DNA of 29,509 bases from Rhypophila decipiens (GCA_033297075.1 MU858330.1:1-29509), one strand, 5' to 3'. Counted from the stretch's first letter, positions 17,838 through 27,758 are shown. Translations and numbers: made by a program. The notes: generated from the sequence alone by a model not told the origin.

Positions 17838-17842
17838 ATCAG

Positions 17843-18275
17843 CCACATTACAGCATGATTTGATTCAAGTAGCTTGGAAGGTCCGCCAACCCACTAGAGA
17901 TTTCAAATGATGCTACGTTGTCCAACAACTGGTACCCGGTGGACTGACTTTTTTCTGCACCCATTTGCCATGGGTTGTACCGTGTACGCGCGTCGCCCGT
18001 TTGGTCTGGAACAGGAAAAGTCACCAAGACAGACTTGTTACGATGAATGGTCTGCTAATATTTCCGAGTAGCAAGAACAAAGGCTGCATTGCAGGGGGCA
18101 TTATGGGGGGCTTACACGGTGTAGGAGGCTGAACCGTGGAAGAGCGTTAAAGTACACAAAAGCAAAGCCTCTGATTGGCTAGATCTCCTCTAGGCCGAAC
18201 CTTAATTTGAACTTTGTTAGCTTCCACCAGCCCACTCGCCAGCCCAATCCAATCCAACCACTACCATATTGTATG
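17843..18275. other. Intergenic, no gene seen
   Basis: Unique-looking sequence after the retrotransposon. No convincing frame on either strand. Confidence 0.45.
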
Positions 18276-18390
18276 ACGTCGTCGTCGTTAATCAATTGAA
18301 GGCATCATGGTCGTCGTCGTCGTCGTCGTCTTCGATCAATGGAAGGGGCATCGTCGTCGTCGTTGTCGATCAATTAAAGGCATCGTCGGG
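18276..18390 (+). repeat. Compound GTC-trinucleotide satellite
   Basis: Runs of GTC (longest at 18310-18330) alternate with a recurring spacer: ATCAATTGAAGGCATC (18291-18306), ATCAATGGAAGGGGCATC (18335-18352) and ATCAATTAAAGGCATC (18369-18384). This makes a three-copy higher-order repeat of about 34-44 bp rather than a simple microsatellite. Confidence 0.75.
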
Positions 18391-18550
18391 TCAAAGGCAG
18401 GGGACTTGAACGGATCGTCATCGTTGGCTCGAAAGCATTGTCGGCTCGAACGGATCGGTAAAATCAATCCTTAGATTCCCTGTAATGTGACTCAGAGGTC
18501 TGAGGAAGACAAGCCAAATATGACTAGCTAGGGATGATATAGGAGGAAGA

Positions 18551-18705
18551 AAGGCGCCTAATATACAGGCACCAGTCCTCTAGTATACAGGCACCAGTCT
18601 TCTTATATACAGGCACTACTCTAGTTGGAATAAATGTCTTCAGAAAGTGAAATTGGGACTGGTGCCTGTATACGAGAGTAGTGGTGCCTGAATATTAGGC
18701 GCCTT
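18551..18705. mobile_element. Foldback/MITE-like element, 155 bp
   Basis: The arms 18551-18599 and 18705-18657 are inverted copies about 49 bp long with roughly four mismatches, ending AAGGCGCCTA...TAGGCGCCTT. The element is flanked on both sides by GAAGA (18546-18550 and 18706-18710), a 5-bp target duplication. Within the left half, three 22-bp units beginning TATACAGGCAC start at 18562, 18584 and 18606. It has no coding capacity, so it would depend on an enzyme supplied elsewhere. The family is unknown. Confidence 0.75.
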
Positions 18706-18710
18706 GAAGA

Positions 18711-19812
18711 TAGGCAGCGAAACCCATATGGGCACATTCATCGTCCAGTTGCAGCTGGCTTCTTCTTGGTCGTGAGAAAGCCGTTGTTTGGCATTCGTGG
18801 CCGAGAATCGAGATGGGCGGTTGTTGAACGGGGTACTCCGTAACGGAAGGCAGCTGGAACCATCCAGAACCGCCAAGAGCACATCCTGTAATTGTTTTCC
18901 CGGGTATTCGGGGGCCATTCTTACGTTTGAACCAATCGCGGGATAAAGAGAATTTTCTTTGGATTTTCTGTGGTTCTTTCTTTTATATATGTGCCCTCGA
19001 GGAAAGCTTAATTTTTGACTTTTCAGGCATGCTTGAATCCCCACTATGCGGATATCAAGGAATTCCAACTTACTTCGCGGCTTGTCTAGAGTGGAGAGAA
19101 ACAGAGCAAACCTAAATACGTGTGATGTCAGAAACTGGAAACATTATCGCCCTGGCCGCTGCTTCATTTTCACAAGATCCGTCAGCCACAATGACAAGAC
19201 CCACACTGATATCAGAGTTCTCCATTCCCTCTCTCCCTTTTGCCGTTCCAGAAACCTCGGTGAACCCAAACTGCCATGGAGACTACTCACGTGCAGGATG
19301 TTGGAATTCCTGCACCACAACCTTCAAAGTCGGACCAGAAGTCTCAGAGGATGGGGGGAAAAGATTTAAAACTTAATCGGGACACACGTCCCCCAACATA
19401 TCAACCACGTACATGGCAACTGGCCCGAAATTTCGGCATTTAACGGCTAAAAGCTCAGACTTATAAGGTCAACACCAATTTCAAATATAAAAGTTCAGGA
19501 CAGTTACTTATAGGGTAATACTAGGGGCACCTACGTATTTTACTACAGGCACCCATATAGTAAGTCTGGTAGTACTATGGTAGTTGGCCCGAAAAGGGGC
19601 CCTATAATTATACAAAATAATATTTTTGTCATGACCTGCACAGTCTGACATGTAAGGGTGCCCCAGGCACCCATAAAAGTGGAACCCTGGAAGGACCAAT
19701 CAGGAAGGCCCCAAGGGCAAAGCGCCCCGTGGCCGGGGCAGGAAACACTCGGGGCCATACATATGGTACATAGGTACACGATCATTACAGCCCGATAGTT
19801 TCCTATATAGTA
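18711..19812. other. Intergenic, repeat-like, no supported gene
   Basis: A frame from ATG 19125 to 19376 (plus, 83 aa) and a longer minus frame (19068-18640) exist, but the latter runs through the foldback element and neither resembles a protein I know. The 12-mer CAGGCACCCATA occurs in direct orientation at 19545-19556 and 19664-19675. Short GC-rich inverted repeats (GGCCC/GGGCC near 19586-19601, GCCCCG/CGGGGC near 19721-19740) suggest mobile-element debris. Confidence 0.4.
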
Positions 19813-19833
19813 GGAAGGTGCTGCGCACCTTCC
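19813..19833. repeat. Perfect hairpin, 9-bp stem, TGC loop
   Basis: GGAAGGTGC, TGC, GCACCTTCC. See the second hairpin at 20124-20146, which has the same apex. Confidence 0.7.
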
Positions 19834-20123
19834 GTTCGAGGATTCTTGGATTCCTCACGCAACAATCATATTCCAAGTTCTGAACATTCTACGGTTCAGT
19901 GTCTACTATCTTGTTTACTCCTACAAGTTCTTAGTAGAGCAACCTGATCAGTGACAGTACTTGCAGTACTTACCGCGTGCAACCTCCTTTTCCAACTGTC
20001 AACCCCCGTTAGGCGTCCTGTCTTGCAGTCTGTACCTACCCAGGTGTCAGGTTGTAACAACAAAGTGTTGTGTTTGCGGAATTAGGTGTCCGCTCACCAC
20101 TGTCATTGAAGCCTGTCCTCCTA

Positions 20124-20146
20124 ACTCTCTGGCTGCGCCAGAGAGT
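20124..20146. repeat. Perfect hairpin, 10-bp stem, TGC loop
   Basis: ACTCTCTGGC, TGC, GCCAGAGAGT. The stem differs from the 19813-19833 hairpin but the GC-TGC-GC apex is the same. Confidence 0.7.
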
Positions 20147-20210
20147 CTGTATTATACTTGTGCGCTCGAAATACAAAAGGAGTCCCCGAGGAGCTGAACT
20201 TGCCAAGCCA

Positions 20211-20270
20211 GTTCAGCCCGGTTCAGCTCTGTTCAGCTCCGTTCAGCTTTATTCAGCTTTGACCAGCCGC
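20211..20270 (+). repeat. Six-copy 10-bp tandem array (GTTCAGCTCY)
   Basis: GTTCAGCCCG, GTTCAGCTCT, GTTCAGCTCC, GTTCAGCTTT, ATTCAGCTTT and GACCAGCCGC stand in exact 10-bp register. The first four share GTTCAGC; the last two are decayed. Confidence 0.75.
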
Positions 20271-20654
20271 ACTGCACCTCAGTGCACCGGCCTCTAGGTT
20301 CTGGGTGTTACAGCCTCTCCTTAAGTAATTTTAAGTTCGCCGAATATAAAGTAGTATACTAATATAAAGAACGACCTAATACCCTTACTCTTAATCTAAA
20401 TAGACATTTCCTTAGATTTATAGATCTAGAAAGGAATAAATCGCTATATCAGTGACGGCGAGCACCAAGAACCATACCACTCGGCCAAACCGTTCCTAAA
20501 AAGGAGCTCAAATTACAGAAGTTACTCAACCTTCTGCAATTCAATGGTTATATACCCATTCAGCGTGCCGCCGTTACTATATCTACATCTTTTCTCCTTT
20601 TACTAGGAAACTAATTTCCATTACCTCGTCATTTGCTCTTACCACATCATCATC
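20271..20654. other. AT-rich intergenic
   Basis: Contains the strongly AT-rich 20320-20450 segment. No coding frame. It could be the end of an old retroelement (a GTGTTACA border near 20302-20309), but no partner repeat was found. Confidence 0.35.
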
Positions 20655-20882
20655 ATGGACGACATCAGCCACTAGCTTTTCTACCAGCAGCTTGAGCAGC
20701 TTGAACGGGCTTATCACCGCGGGCCAGATAGGTTATTATAAGACTCTAAGACGATACAGTGTCCCGATATTACTCTGTGAGAAGCCGATGAGCACCAGGA
20801 TAGGTCTTGGGACGCACATCTTGCATACTGGTTTTCTCTCCATCTAGAAATCATCCATCTCCAATTCCATCTTCCCCATTGA
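20655..20882 (+). pseudogene. Possible decayed short reading frame
   Basis: An ATG frame of 75 codons with a protein-like text (FYQQLEQLERAYHRGPDR, SWDAHLAYWFSLHLEII) is broken by TAG at 20673, TAA at 20739 and TGA at 20778. It is preceded by a pyrimidine-rich leader. No family is recognised. It may be a relic of a transposon-borne gene or chance. Confidence 0.25.
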
Positions 20883-20895
20883 TCACATGCCGACG

Positions 20896-21834
20896 TCACT
20901 CTGGCGGTGTCACCGCTTCGCCATTCCTCGTCCAATCCTCCATGGAGCCATCATACAGCTTTACATTCTCGAATTTCAAAATGTTGGTCAACGCGTAGAC
21001 CCAAGCACTCGCCAATATACCGGTCCGGCAGTAGACGACGATCTCGCCCTTGTTCTTACCCACCAGAGTGTTGCGGCCAACAGCGGCTTCGAAGAGCTGC
21101 TGTAGTTCGTGGCTCGACTTCCAGATGCCGGCGGCGTTCCAGATGGTGAGCGTCGGCAGCGAGACGGCCGATTCAATATGCCCGGCGCGGTAGTCGGCAG
21201 CGGCGCGTGCGTCGATGAGCACGATGCCCTCGGCCACCTTGCCGATACACGCCCGGACGTAGTCGCGTTCGACCACAAATGAACCGTTGATCTTGCCCGT
21301 GTACTTCTTTTCCGGGCGAGGCTTGGCTGGTGCCGTCGAGACGGACAGGTTGGCGGCGGCCCATGCGGGGTAGCCGCCGTCGAGGATTGCAATATTCGTA
21401 ATAGGTAGGCCGGTGTATCGAAGGGTGGCGGCGGCGCGGGTGGCTATGGCCATATGGGAAGGCAATTGGGTCGCGTCTGAGACAATGACGGCCCAGTTTT
21501 CCACCGCGATCCCGTTCTTGCTCAGCGTCTCGACGACAACGTCGGCCGACGGGAACACGAGCGTACTGTTGGGGCCATTGGACGACCAGAGTGGCGTACC
21601 CGCATGTGGGATGTTGATGGACCCGGGGATGTGGCCCGCTGCGTACAAGGTGCTCTCTCTCAGGTCGATCGCAACGAGGTTGCTGTTTCCGAGGTTACTG
21701 CTCAGCCATGTCGCATCCGCAATGCTCGGCAAGAACGTTGATGGGTGGCCATCGTGAGCTACGCCTTGAAGGACGGCTGCTGAGACGAGGTTCGCCCAAA
21801 GAAACGCAGCGGATTTCCAAGAAGAGACGGCCAT
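20896..21834 (-). CDS. Two-domain rhodanese (thiosulfate/3-mercaptopyruvate sulfurtransferase-like), probably secreted
   Basis: A single exon of 312 aa. Two rhodanese modules are visible: an N-terminal one (about 35-165; LVAIDLRES, AGHIPGSINIPHAG, ILDGGYPAW) with no cysteine at the active position (VSDATQLPSH), and a C-terminal one (about 185-305; IVLIDARAAADYRAGHIESAV, then the active loop VVYCRTGILASAW with Cys269, and KLYDGSMEDW). This inactive-plus-active layout is standard for the family, which moves sulfur from thiosulfate or 3-mercaptopyruvate to cyanide or thiols. The first ~24 residues (AAFLWANLVSAAVLQGVA) form a signal-peptide-like hydrophobic segment. Mitochondrial or cytosolic forms are usual, so a secreted form is notable. 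A mitochondrial presequence is less likely because basic residues are few. Confidence 0.88.
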   Translation of the reverse strand: MAVSSWKSAAFLWANLVSAAVLQGVAHDGHPSTFLPSIADATWLSSNLGNSNLVAIDLRESTLYAAGHIPGSINIPHAGTPLWSSNGPNSTLVFPSADVVVETLSKNGIAVENWAVIVSDATQLPSHMAIATRAAATLRYTGLPITNIAILDGGYPAWAAANLSVSTAPAKPRPEKKYTGKINGSFVVERDYVRACIGKVAEGIVLIDARAAADYRAGHIESAVSLPTLTIWNAAGIWKSSHELQQLFEAAVGRNTLVGKNKGEIVVYCRTGILASAWVYALTNILKFENVKLYDGSMEDWTRNGEAVTPPE

Positions 21835-21890
21835 AGTTGATGGGTGGCTTGGTGCGATGCAAAAGCTTCCCGAGGTTGACGAGTGGTGCC

Positions 21891-21900
21891 TTAAATATTC
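21891..21900 (-). promoter_or_regulatory. TATA-like element upstream of the rhodanese gene
   Basis: On the minus strand GAATATTTAA lies about 57-66 bp before the ATG at 21834, a normal place for a core promoter element. AT content and position are the only evidence. Confidence 0.3.
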
Positions 21901-22088
21901 GTCTCCCGCATAATCCTGGGCTGGGAAGTACGATAAATGCCGAGGGAGTGCCGGCCCCGCGTCCGGGTGGTATCGTTACATTGTGCAAATCCCTTTTAAC
22001 CGGGTCGTACGTTCATCTCCGAGCATGAGGCGACTAGCACGCAAGATGAACAATCTGATTCATCATCTAATTAGTGTCAGTGCTCAGA

Positions 22089-22840
22089 CTATTTTCTCGT
22101 TCGGTGTATGTTCGGAGACAATGGTAAGGACAGGTCGACTAATGTGAAAGACTTATGGATGGGCTGGGCTTTGGCGAAAACATTTGACCTTTCCCGTTCT
22201 CCCACCATGGGGGAGACGTAATGCTGTGACACCTTTTGGTTACATGTATAATCCAATGTCATGGCCTCTACAATATTGGGACGAGCCCTTGGTTTTGTAG
22301 TGGCTTGGATTAGAACCAGAGCCAAGCACAAACCACTCATTATGGACACACAAGTTCCCAAGACGACATGCGCAAGTCTTATCTCAGCGTTGAGAAGAAC
22401 AAGCAACCTATCTCCATTTCGTCTCGTCAAATGCACCATTCTCCATCCTATGATCTGCGCCTGCAGGTTAAGGAGCACTTCGTCCTCGGCACTCGTGTTT
22501 GTGTTTGTGTTCAGGTTGTTTTGTTGGCCAGGAGAGGTGCTCGGCATCAAGATCACACCGGGACCCAAACCATCCTTCGTTGTTATCCTTGAAGCCAAGG
22601 AACCTGAAATGACAAGAACTCTTTGTGCATTGCTCGAAGTCCCACAGCTTGTCGACGATGCCACAATTCCAGCCGACAAAAGTCCCATGCAGCTGTCGGT
22701 GATGCGAATTCGGAGAGAGAAACGAATGTTTGAGTACGATATATCGACTTGCGGCATGTCCAGCGAAATGCTTCTCGACATGCACTTGGTCACATGGCTG
22801 AGACAATTCCTGAACTGGAAGTCATCCGGGCTGCTTTCTT
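22089..22840 (-). other. Overlapping open frames on both strands, unassigned
   Basis: The minus strand is open without a stop from 23003 to 22089, with a hydrophobic stretch (LGTCVSIMSGLCLALVLI) and no early ATG. The plus strand is open from ATG 22261 to 22902 (213 aa). Neither resembles a known family. The region follows the PKS relic where a dehydratase domain would be expected, but no dehydratase motif is readable in any minus frame. Confidence 0.3.
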
Positions 22841-25370
22841 CTAGCCCCGGCTTCCAAGAAGGGGATAAGGCTGACTCTCTGTCGACTGGGGTCCTCCTCT
22901 GAAAAAGGCGTCCGCATAACGACTCTTGTCCCGGTACTTGCGGCTGTGCTCCCACGGATAGGTGGGTGGGTTTTTCAGCACCTGCGGTTTGCGTCTTTCT
23001 CAACCACTCGCATCTCCCATCATCTCATCGAATCTCATGAAGTGAACTTGAAAGGCTCGACTCTCAAACAGCTCCCAAAGTGATCCCAGCATCTTACTTA
23101 CCGACAAAACATCGTCATTGCCCTCTGCAACGTTTGCGGGTACCGACCGGATGGTCTCTAATACCGGACTTCTCAGTGCGGGATGCGGCCCAACTTCAAT
23201 GATGGCCATGAATGGCTCATGTTGTAGGGACATTTGTGTATCTGCATCAAGTGGGGGTGGCAGCACGCCCATCATTGCATGCTCAACAGCCTGGGAGAAA
23301 AGAACCGACTGAGCCATGTTGTCGTCCCAGTATCTACTCTCCAAGGCCTCATTGAAACCTGCCAAGTTCTCAATCAGCCGTCCCGTGACACTCGAAATCC
23401 TGACCGGGTAAGCTTGGAACTAACTGCTTTGTCCCTTGCGACAAGGTCGGTTTGGGATTTCGAATCTGGCATGCCTGCAGTGCATCAACATGGGTGGGAG
23501 TATATGTATGTATGTGGTGGGGGTGATATGCCCTGTCCACTTTCAATGGTCTTGCAAGCTTTCCCTCGTCTTGCATAATCTGCAGGATAATCTGGATGGC
23601 ATTATATAAGGGTTGCGAAAATTCGGCCTGATGAATTGGGAATGATTGCGCATTGGCGCCAACGAGGGCGTCCATAAAACGCCAGCTTGGTCACCTTGGT
23701 GCAGGAAGACGGAGGGCGTGGACTATCCAAGGACGTTTGTAAAGCCTGTGGGATCTCTTTGAACCGCTGGTAGTCTTTTGAGCAGCTGGGACCCCATGGC
23801 AGGCCACTGTGCACATTGACCATTGAATATCCCAGGCATATCGGCGTGCATACAACGACGTCCCCGAACCGTCTTTGAGAAATGGTTTTTTATGATAATC
23901 CATACCAGGTGCTTCAATTCTTTCGTGGACATAAGAGGCGATCCTAGGTTCTCAGCAGCGCCCGCAAAGCAAACTCCGACGCAGCGGAGAAGACAAATGG
24001 GAGGAAATGATCAGCATCCTGCTCTCGTTCACAAGCAGTTTCCTCCTGTCCGTTGAGTGATTCGGTGGAACCCATTTTGTCCTGCATTCTCGCCGATGCT
24101 TGGTGAAAGGATTCAAGAATCGCATGGGCTTTCGTTCCTCCAAAGCCAAAACTGTTGACACTAGCTCGTCGTGGTCTAATGGACCCAATGTGCATTGGAG
24201 GGTGCTCTCCGTACCCTGTAGCCGGACCGGAGGAACTAGAAAGGTTGCGAGGACCGAAAAATGACGTGTTAATTGCTAGTGCTTCCGCTTCGATAGGATC
24301 CCCAGCAAGTGTCCCAGTACCCTGCGTGTCGAAGAAGTGTGGTCGATCTTGCTCTTTGCACATGTCCGAGCCAGCCTTTGCAAACGTCTCTTGTGTTATG
24401 AGCTGGGTTTGAGCTTGTAGGTTCGGCACAGTGATGCCTCTTCTTGTCCGTCCATCTTGATTGACGCCTGTTTCTCGAATAAGACATTCCGAGTCAACTT
24501 CATCTCTGTCCGCGATGGCTTGCGAGAGAGTCTTGACCACAAGAACGGCAAACCAGTCACCGCAAGCATATCCGTCGGTCTTGGAATTCCACATTCGGCT
24601 TCGACCCGAAGGGCTCAACATTCCCAATCCAGAGGATACAATATACGGCTCTGGACCCAAAAAAAAAGGGTTGCCCCAGCGACAAGGGCATCATTCGAGC
24701 ATTTGCCGTCTCAGAAGATGGAGACAGCCTGATGCAGCGCGACAAGGCTGGAAGAGCAGGCGGTATCAATCGTCATTGATGGACCGTGAAGGTCAAAGAC
24801 ATAGGAGATGCGGTTCGAAGTTACACTTCTAGAAGTACCAGAAGCGAAATAAGAAGGCATTCCCTGGAAATCACTGCTCAGTCATTCATCAAGCCAGCAA
24901 ATACCCCCATGTCCGTTCCCTGAATTTGCCCCATTGGGATACCAGCTGCCTCAGGAGCTTCATAGGCTGTTTCAAGAAAAATGCGTTGCTGCGGGTTGAT
25001 TGAACTAGCTTCAAGCGCCCTAGCGCCGGGGAAGTTGGCGTCGAAGACCTCATGGTCCTCAGACAAGGTGTACGAGTGGCGGACTGTCAAGAGTAGGCCA
25101 TTGTCAATGTGATAGCTGAGAATTGAACAGAAGCCTGATTATAACAGTGGTACTACTTACCGGTTGTAGTTCCATAGTGGGACTGAAAATGATGGTAAAC
25201 CTTGTCACGTTGAAACGGCTTGACGGGATTTTCCGGAGGACGTCCCGCGGACGTGACAGAACATCCCACAACTTGGAAGGTGAGACAGCCTCACCAGGAA
25301 ATCAGCACGCGCTCCCCACAATGGCGATGGGTTCCTTGCGGTATGCCATTAATGGAGTGTTGGTTACCAT
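22841..25370 (-). pseudogene. Type I (reducing-type) polyketide synthase relic: KS-AT and start of DH
   Basis: Reading the minus strand from MVTNTPLMAYRKEPIAIVGSA (25370), PKS segments occur in the right order across shifting frames. These are the KS start; an intact intron (25160-25084: GTAAGT...ACAG) joining GTTT to VRHSYTLSEDHEVFDA; INPQQRIFLETAYEA; the active-site motif DTACSSS (Cys codon 24758-24756); GPEPYIVSSGLGMLSP; RETGVNQDGRT; and RRASVNSFGFGGTKAHAILE. The AT part follows, with GQCAQWPAMGSQLL, LKVDRAYHPHH, VRISSVTGRLIENLAG and AIIEVGPHPALRSPVLETI. Last comes the linker into DH (NPPTYPWEHSRKYRDKSRYA, PLLGS). Frameshifts lie near 25300, 25185, 24880, 23940, 23700 and 23400; stops include TGA near 24737. 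The KS His motif reads DTQGTGT, the second KS His region is deleted (junction about 24177), and the AT GHSxG block is missing. No product can be made. Confidence 0.88.
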
Positions 25371-25751
25371 TTTCTTGACGTTGGATTGATTGACTGTACT
25401 GAAAGGTCGAGTTTGCTTCCATGCTGCCTGGGACAGCCTGACAAGGGACGAATCCATGGATCTCGGCAGGTTATCAGGGTTCAGTAAGTGATGTTGAATG
25501 GTGATAAATCGGAAGACCTGTGATGGAAAAGGTGTGTGATCAAGGACTTCCACATGCCCTACTTGACAAGGTAACAGGTATCTTCATTTCATCAATGCGT
25601 AGCCTCAAAGACACGACCTTCATTACCTGACGCAGATGATGGCAACTCCATGTTGACGAGAGTCAGGAGCTTCGGAGTACTGCCCCCGACATTTGCATCT
25701 AATCGGAGCACAAGACCAAAACTGAAATTAATTCAACTCCAATGATACGCA
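25371..25751. other. Intergenic, no gene seen
   Basis: Upstream of the PKS relic and downstream of the hydrolase gene. An open minus frame continues from the PKS start to 25553 without known motifs. Confidence 0.4.
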
Positions 25752-27758
25752 TCAAACAAGATTGGAGATCGTCCGAACCAAGCAAACAAGCCTATCCACG
25801 CCCTCACAAGAATCCAACTCGATCAAATCCGCCCTCACACCCTCCAGCTCCAAGCGTACTTCTACCTTCTCCTCAGTATCCAAAACGACCAACCTCGTGT
25901 TATTGAATCCAGGGCTAAAACAAAGGAACTTTTCCAACTTTCGGAAGATCTGAGCCGCCGAGTTAAGGTCCACAAGCTGGTGGTGGAGTATGATATCCTC
26001 CACGTCACTAGTCATATCGCCCGTTGCCGCCAAGCGCCTTTTCTCCATCTCCTCGGCGGCATATAAACGGACAAAACAGCGAGCCATGCCTAGATAAGTC
26101 AGGATTGTGGTCAAAACCTCTGTCTTACAGTCGCCATGTTTGAGTTCCTCGTATAGTGCCTTGTACCATTTGTAGGAATTTGTGTATCGCGCGTCTTGGA
26201 ATACTTGGCGTGCTTTGGTGAGTGTTTCTGTGTCTGCCGGGGATTGGTTAAAGACGTGTACAGTAAGGGGGATTGCGACTGCAAGGGCAAAAGGGATAAT
26301 GACAAGCACACGTACAAGTATTCCTGATGTTGGGGGTACTCCGGGACGGCCTCGAGCTGCCCGAGCCGGCATTGTCGTCAATGACAGTACTGGGATATGA
26401 TTCGCCAAGCGATGGCGGGTTAAAAGACGACAGCGACAAGTTTGTATTACTTGAACTGGGGCTGGCAATGGGGGTCCAACCGCCCCGGTACCTATTGGGA
26501 GTCAGGGAGTTTGTGGATCGATAAGTTGGCAATGGTGACGACGGCAGTGGTGACGACGACAGCGGCTCCAACTCTACCTGGCCAAAGATGCCGTAAACAA
26601 GCCCCTGTTGTTTGTATTGTGGTGGCGTGTGTGTGGATCCAAGGTCGGTTGTCGGCATGTTGAGGGAGGGCAGGACATTCGCAACAGTCCTTCTGAGCTC
26701 CTCAACGACCATCATAAGCTGGGTATCCATCTTGGACTCGAACTTGCAGATAGTGGAGTGATCTGCATCGAGACCGATCAACTTTCCCTCGTGGAGGTTC
26801 GCCGAGTGCTTCTGGACAACCTGGGGAATTGGGAAAAGCACAAATGTCAGTAAGGTCAACAGATGGGTGGTCTCGATATCACGTACCAATGATCCCACCT
26901 TGGGATAGGGCTTGGTTTCATAAAATGACAAGATAGCTCGAAATTCCTCTTTGCGCTCGTCAAAGTTGTCGGACATCTCTTCAAGCTCTTCGGAGTGGCT
27001 CTTGAGGTTTTTGATGTGTTTCTTATTGATGAACCAGCTGCTGGGGAGCGGGAGCTTGACGAGATGGTCGACGCAGCTCGCGATTTTGGAGCCACCGTGA
27101 GGGGTCGCCATGAACACAGCCACCTTGGGATGCTCCAGGAGGAAGCCATACTTCTTTCGCTCGTTGTTGGCCTTGACCATGGCTGCCTTGAGCAAGATGC
27201 CCCCCATGCTGTGACAGATGAAGATGAGGGGACGCTAAAGTCGATGCACAGCAGGCAGAGAAATGTCACGGTAAGAATCTTGTGTTTCCGTAGAATGGAG
27301 AAAGAACAAGGGGGAGAAGGCTTGTCCAAGGGAAAGGGAGACTTACGTCTTGCTCAACCTTGTGGTCCAAATAGGTGAGTAGATTGACGCTCTCCTGCTC
27401 AATGGTCTTGGTGCTGCCATTGAACCAGACGCCAGAGTTATAGGCATAGGTGAAGATGCGGGCCTTTGGAAACTGCTCCGGGAGGTAATCTGTCAGCCAC
27501 ATGAACTTGGTGCGCTCATGTGTCCATGATTGGATTGCGTCCCCTTGTAGGCCGTGTATGGCAACAATGCTGCATAAAGAGTATCAGCGGTCTGGACATC
27601 CAAGATGGCCCTGTGATAGCCATGCGCAAAGTATTTGGGGCAGCACAGACGGTGAAATAACCGGCAAGAAGAAACACTTACTCGAGGTCCGCGTTTTCTC
27701 GTTTGACCAGTTCCAGGAGACCTTTCTGGTGCTTTGGTGAGGTAGAGGTGGACGCCAT
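25752..27758 (-). CDS. SERAC1/DUF676-like alpha/beta hydrolase with C-terminal membrane segment
   Basis: Five-exon model on the minus strand: 27758-27682, 27569-27347, 27234-26887, 26820-26451 and 26389-25752, giving 551 aa. All four introns (112, 112, 66 and 61 nt) have GT...AG ends. Splicing exon 1 to exon 2 restores ADLDIVAIHGLQGD (oxyanion region). Exon 3 opens with RPLIFICHSMGG, the nucleophile elbow with Ser109, then VAVFMATPHGGS. Splicing out the 66-nt intron joins KVGSL to VVQKHSANL, as in relatives, before LIGLDADHSTICKF (likely catalytic His237). A Ser/Pro/Asn-rich linker follows, then a membrane segment (about 363-386, RVLVIIPFALAVAIPLTVHVF) and a helical C-terminal part. Such hydrolases are lipase/esterase-like; in fungi they often sit at the N-terminus of larger proteins. 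The last intron is the least certain: without it the frame ends at 26248 and a separate 206-aa frame starts at 26372. Confidence 0.8.

Noticed and set aside
18640..19068. Minus-strand 142-codon frame
   Set aside because: It runs through one arm of the foldback element and has no recognisable domain.
22261..22902. Plus-strand ATG frame of 213 aa
   Set aside because: It overlaps an equally long minus-strand frame and, at its end, the PKS relic; no domain, intron or promoter support.
26278..26314. 37-nt GTACGT...TTGCAG segment as an alternative intron joining the hydrolase to its C-terminal part
   Set aside because: It would restore the frame, but it is very short, lacks a branch-like site and would delete most of the membrane segment; the 61-nt intron fits better.
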